From: Paenibacillus sp. Soil787
GTDB taxonomy: Bacteria; Bacillota; Bacilli; Paenibacillales; NBRC-103111
NCBI RefSeq assembly: GCF_001429545.1
Contig: NZ_LMSP01000015.1
Coordinates: forward strand, 1-64,000
DNA length: 64,000 bases
Direction: 5' to 3'
Every line of letters starts with the position of its first letter. Position 1 is the stretch's first letter. The notes beneath the pieces are model-generated. The model made no database searches and was not told the origin of the DNA. It saw only the letters and a list, made by a program, of their open reading frames with translations. Both the position numbers and the translations under genes were made by a program. Below, one piece after another: positions 61,979 to 64,000 of this stretch.

Positions 61979-62024
61979 GAAAGGGACTGCCCTTAAGTTA
62001 AACCCTGAAACTTATACTTTCTGT
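61979..62024. repeat. Dispersed 46-bp repeat, copy 2
   Basis: It aligns without gaps to 312-357: AGAAAGGGA at the start, CCTTA in the middle and GAAACTTATACTTTCTG at the end. Confidence 0.6.
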
Positions 62025-62102
62025 GAACAAAATCACATAAACACATCTGGATCATTCATTCCCAGCCAATCTTCTAGCGTACCTTCCATCCCTTTGTTCA
62101 AC

Positions 62103-63393
62103 TCATCCAACTGCTTTTTCTCTTTGTTCTTTTCGTCTTTCATATGCCTTCATCCCCCATCTTTTCTCCTGTTTGCGCTCTGCTCTTCGTCGTAAATAAT
62201 AGATTCGACCATGATCGGCGTGCCAAATAACCACCAGCAACATCCTTAGTTTGCAACATGGACACTTCAGGGGATCACGATCAAATGCTTCCATCATCCT
62301 TCGCGGTAACTCTTTTTTCTTCCCCGTACTTTTGTCATCTCAAATGTAAACTTCACCGCTCCGACTGCCTTGCTTTCATGTAGTTCCATACTTCTACTAT
62401 CTTCTGTGCTTCTTTGTTTTTACTTCGATTATACAACCCAAATCTACCTGCCATACTGAAATGCTTCGGTGGGATATGCTGTAACAAATCATACCTTAAA
62501 TACCGGTACCACGGCATCCACTCGTTTGACTGTCTGGTGATCCTCATACCAGAAATGCGCCTTCTCCCCGTCATAATTCACAATTCGGTATTCCGCTATG
62601 GCTGGTCTTGCCAAGTATCTCCCTATGTATCTCGCCGCTCCTTTGGTATCTTTCATCTTCTGCTCCGCGTTCACGTAAAATCCATGCTTATACCTTCCAT
62701 AGAGCTCATTCACTAGTTCTTTCACTTTCTTGCTTTCGGGATACCACTTCTGCAGCAAATCCAGCAACAGCTTTTGCCATGCTTTTCTCAAATAATCATA
62801 GGAGATATATTCTACACGTTTCCACTCTATATTCTTATCTAGCGCACCCTCAGTCACTAATGCATGAATATGCGGGTTGAACTTCAGATCCCGACCAAAT
62901 GTATGGATCACCGTGATGACACCTACTTCGTATTCTTTGCTTTTATTCATTCGCCGATAGTAATACTGAAATACCTTTGCTACTTCTTGACTTAGCTCAT
63001 TCAGTTTACTCCGATCGTTAAAAAACACCTTTCTTAGTTCTTTCGGCACCGTAAATACCGTATGCCGATGAGGCACATTTAAGATCCTCTCAACTTGTTT
63101 CTCTGTAAATTCGTCCGTATATTTCTTTCCACAGTCATGACAAAACCGACTCTTGCAGGTAAAACATACATACACTGGTTCTGGTTCCCTTTCTTTACAA
63201 CCCTTACACTCATAAAGCGCAAAACCCAGATCTCTACTGCCGCACTTCATAGCTTTCTGCTACGAACGGATTCTGGATAGGATTCTTCATACATTTGCCA
63301 AAACCCATGAGAGTGATCTTTCAAGATTTTCCTTACTGTCCCTTTCCTTTTGTACGATTTCGGCTCACCCATTTTCCTATCCCCCATTTCCAT
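62103..63393 (-). pseudogene. IS91-family transposase, broken by several frameshifts
   Basis: Pieces in different frames together cover an IS91-type transposase. They are: an N-terminal piece from ATG 63393 ending RSRKL; the main piece 62489-63250 with a zinc ribbon (MKCGSRDLGFALYECKGC), a CHDCG knuckle, HUH motif FNPHIH and YIGRYLARPAIAEY (Tyr region); a piece with LLQHIPPKHFSMAGRFGLYN (62353-62574); and a C-terminal piece with AFDRDPLKCPCCKLRM (62103-62297). At least three frame changes make it inactive. Element ends were not identified. Confidence 0.88.
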
Positions 63394-63443
63394 TTTACAT
63401 CACTTATCCACAGATTCGCACCTTGCATAATTTCCTATACAAC

Positions 63444-63485
63444 AAAAAAGAACGACCCTCAACATAATGTTGAGAGGCCGTTCTT
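63444..63485 (-). terminator. Terminator of cold-shock gene 2
   Basis: The stem AAGAACGGCCTCTCAACAT/ATGTTGAGGGTCGTTCTT is followed by TTTT on the minus strand, 28 bp after the stop. Confidence 0.93.
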
Positions 63486-63512
63486 AGAGAATGCTATTTG
63501 TGCAAGCTAAGC

Positions 63513-63713
63513 TTACAGTTTTACAACGTTCTCAGCTTGTGGTCCGCGGTTGCCTTGAACTACGTTGAACTCAACGCGTTGGCCTTCGTCCAAAGATTTG
63601 AAACCTTCGCCAGTGATTGCGGAGAAATGTACGAATACATCGTTGCCGCCTTCAACTTCGATAAAGCCAAATCCTTTTTCTGCGTTAAACCATTTTACTG
63701 TTCCTACTGCCAT
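63513..63713 (-). CDS. Cold-shock protein, CspA family, copy 2
   Basis: A 66-residue OB-fold protein with KGFGFIEV and DVFVHFSAI, nearly identical to copy 1 at 37695. The ATG at 63713 follows GGAGG. It binds single-stranded nucleic acid and acts as RNA chaperone. The leader repeats the long stem-loop seen in copy 1 with several base changes that keep pairing. Confidence 0.95.
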   Translation of the reverse strand: MAVGTVKWFNAEKGFGFIEVEGGNDVFVHFSAITGEGFKSLDEGQRVEFNVVQGNRGPQAENVVKL

Positions 63714-63768
63714 GGGTAATACCTCCAAAGTTTTATTAACATGTCTTTTTTCTTGTTTCGAACAAAAA

Positions 63769-63826
63769 AATTACACATTGGAAAAGGTTTCATTAACTTA
63801 ATGATAACCCTTTGCAATACGCAATT
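63769..63826 (-). promoter_or_regulatory. Long conserved stem-loop in the cold-shock gene 2 leader
   Basis: AATTGCGTATTGCAAAGGG at one end pairs with CCTTTTCCAATGTGTAATT at the other on the minus strand, with one mismatch and several G-U pairs, 55 nt before the start codon. Position and shape match 37948-38007. Confidence 0.65.
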
Positions 63827-63882
63827 CAGGTTGAATCTTTAAGACTTAACATTACTTTACCACACAATATCATGTAATGCAA

Positions 63883-64000
63883 TTATCCTAAGAAGGGATT
63901 TCTTGCTAAAGATAAGAACTCTTCCCTGTCCTCTATTTTCAAGGCAATAGCTAGTGCTAATGCGACATCTTTCGACGGCTCGATTCGACCATTTTCGATT
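63883..64000 (-). CDS. XRE-family HTH regulator, 3' end (partial)
   Basis: The last 39 codons of a gene that begins beyond the window: IENGRIEPSKDVALALAIAL, then KIEDREEFLSLARNPFLG. The IENGRxxPS segment is the third helix of an XRE/Cro-type HTH, so the protein is a DNA-binding regulator. Nothing can be said of its target. Confidence 0.7.
   Translation of the reverse strand, partial: IENGRIEPSKDVALALAIALKIEDREEFLSLARNPFLG

Larger units (their letters stand above)
61566..62102. other. Gene-free stretch with repeats
   Basis: This holds the palindrome array 61737-61912, a terminator-like CCTGGCC/GGCCAGG hairpin near 61595-61612 and the dispersed repeat copy 2 (61979-62024). No gene is supported. 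Confidence 0.5.

Overview
The window looks like chromosomal DNA of a spore-forming, soil-type Firmicute, most likely Paenibacillus or a close relative. This is inferred from strong AGGAGG-type ribosome binding sites, YesM/YesN-style two-component control of sugar ABC transporters, paired CspA-type cold-shock genes with a YdjO-like zinc ribbon protein, many intrinsic terminators and moderate GC. No rRNA, tRNA or CRISPR array was seen. The right end carries an IS91-type transposase relic.

Layout. 1-572: 3' end of a possible membrane protein and a 51-bp repeat array. 573-7019 (minus): asparaginase, sugar-type ABC transporter, CutC-like protein and ROK regulator; related dyad sites lie before both the first gene and the ROK gene. 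7351-13594 (minus): four-gene exopolysaccharide-type operon with a predicted cyclic-di-GMP receptor, HEAT-repeat protein, processive GT2 synthase and membrane-anchored glycosidase. 13923-16757 (minus): TrpXYZ-like ABC importer. 17231-26804: PaiB-like protein, ABC exporter, MerR/VOC pair, diguanylate cyclase, alcohol dehydrogenase and a toxin-antitoxin pair. 27399-33050 (plus): two related TetR/SDR/oxidoreductase modules, the second decayed. 33078-37895 (minus): nuclease-helicase fusion, M23 peptidase, YdjO-like protein and cold-shock protein.

38236-43733 (plus): membrane-fused multicopper oxidase, then an amidohydrolase-family purine-type deaminase preceded by a guanine-class riboswitch aptamer whose 3' strand also builds the terminator (predicted ON switch), then a beta-propeller protein. 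43790-48253 (minus): Fur-box-controlled FTR1 iron uptake operon. 48304-53065 (minus): four-gene lipid-linked sugar operon (flippase-like protein, phosphodiesterase, DPM-like GT2, GT-C) behind a weaker Fur-like site. 53223-54014: GC-rich, probably acquired glutamine methyltransferase gene. 54321-61113 (plus): sugar permeases, YesM-type kinase, YesN-type regulator and binding protein, with one motif shared by the two transporter promoters. 61237-63713: ADP-ribosyltransferase-like toxin relic, repeats, IS91 relic and a second cold-shock gene; a partial XRE regulator closes the window.

The most unusual observations are the predicted guanine ON switch before a deaminase, and four unrelated palindrome families arrayed in intergenic DNA with the same 51/62-bp centre spacing.
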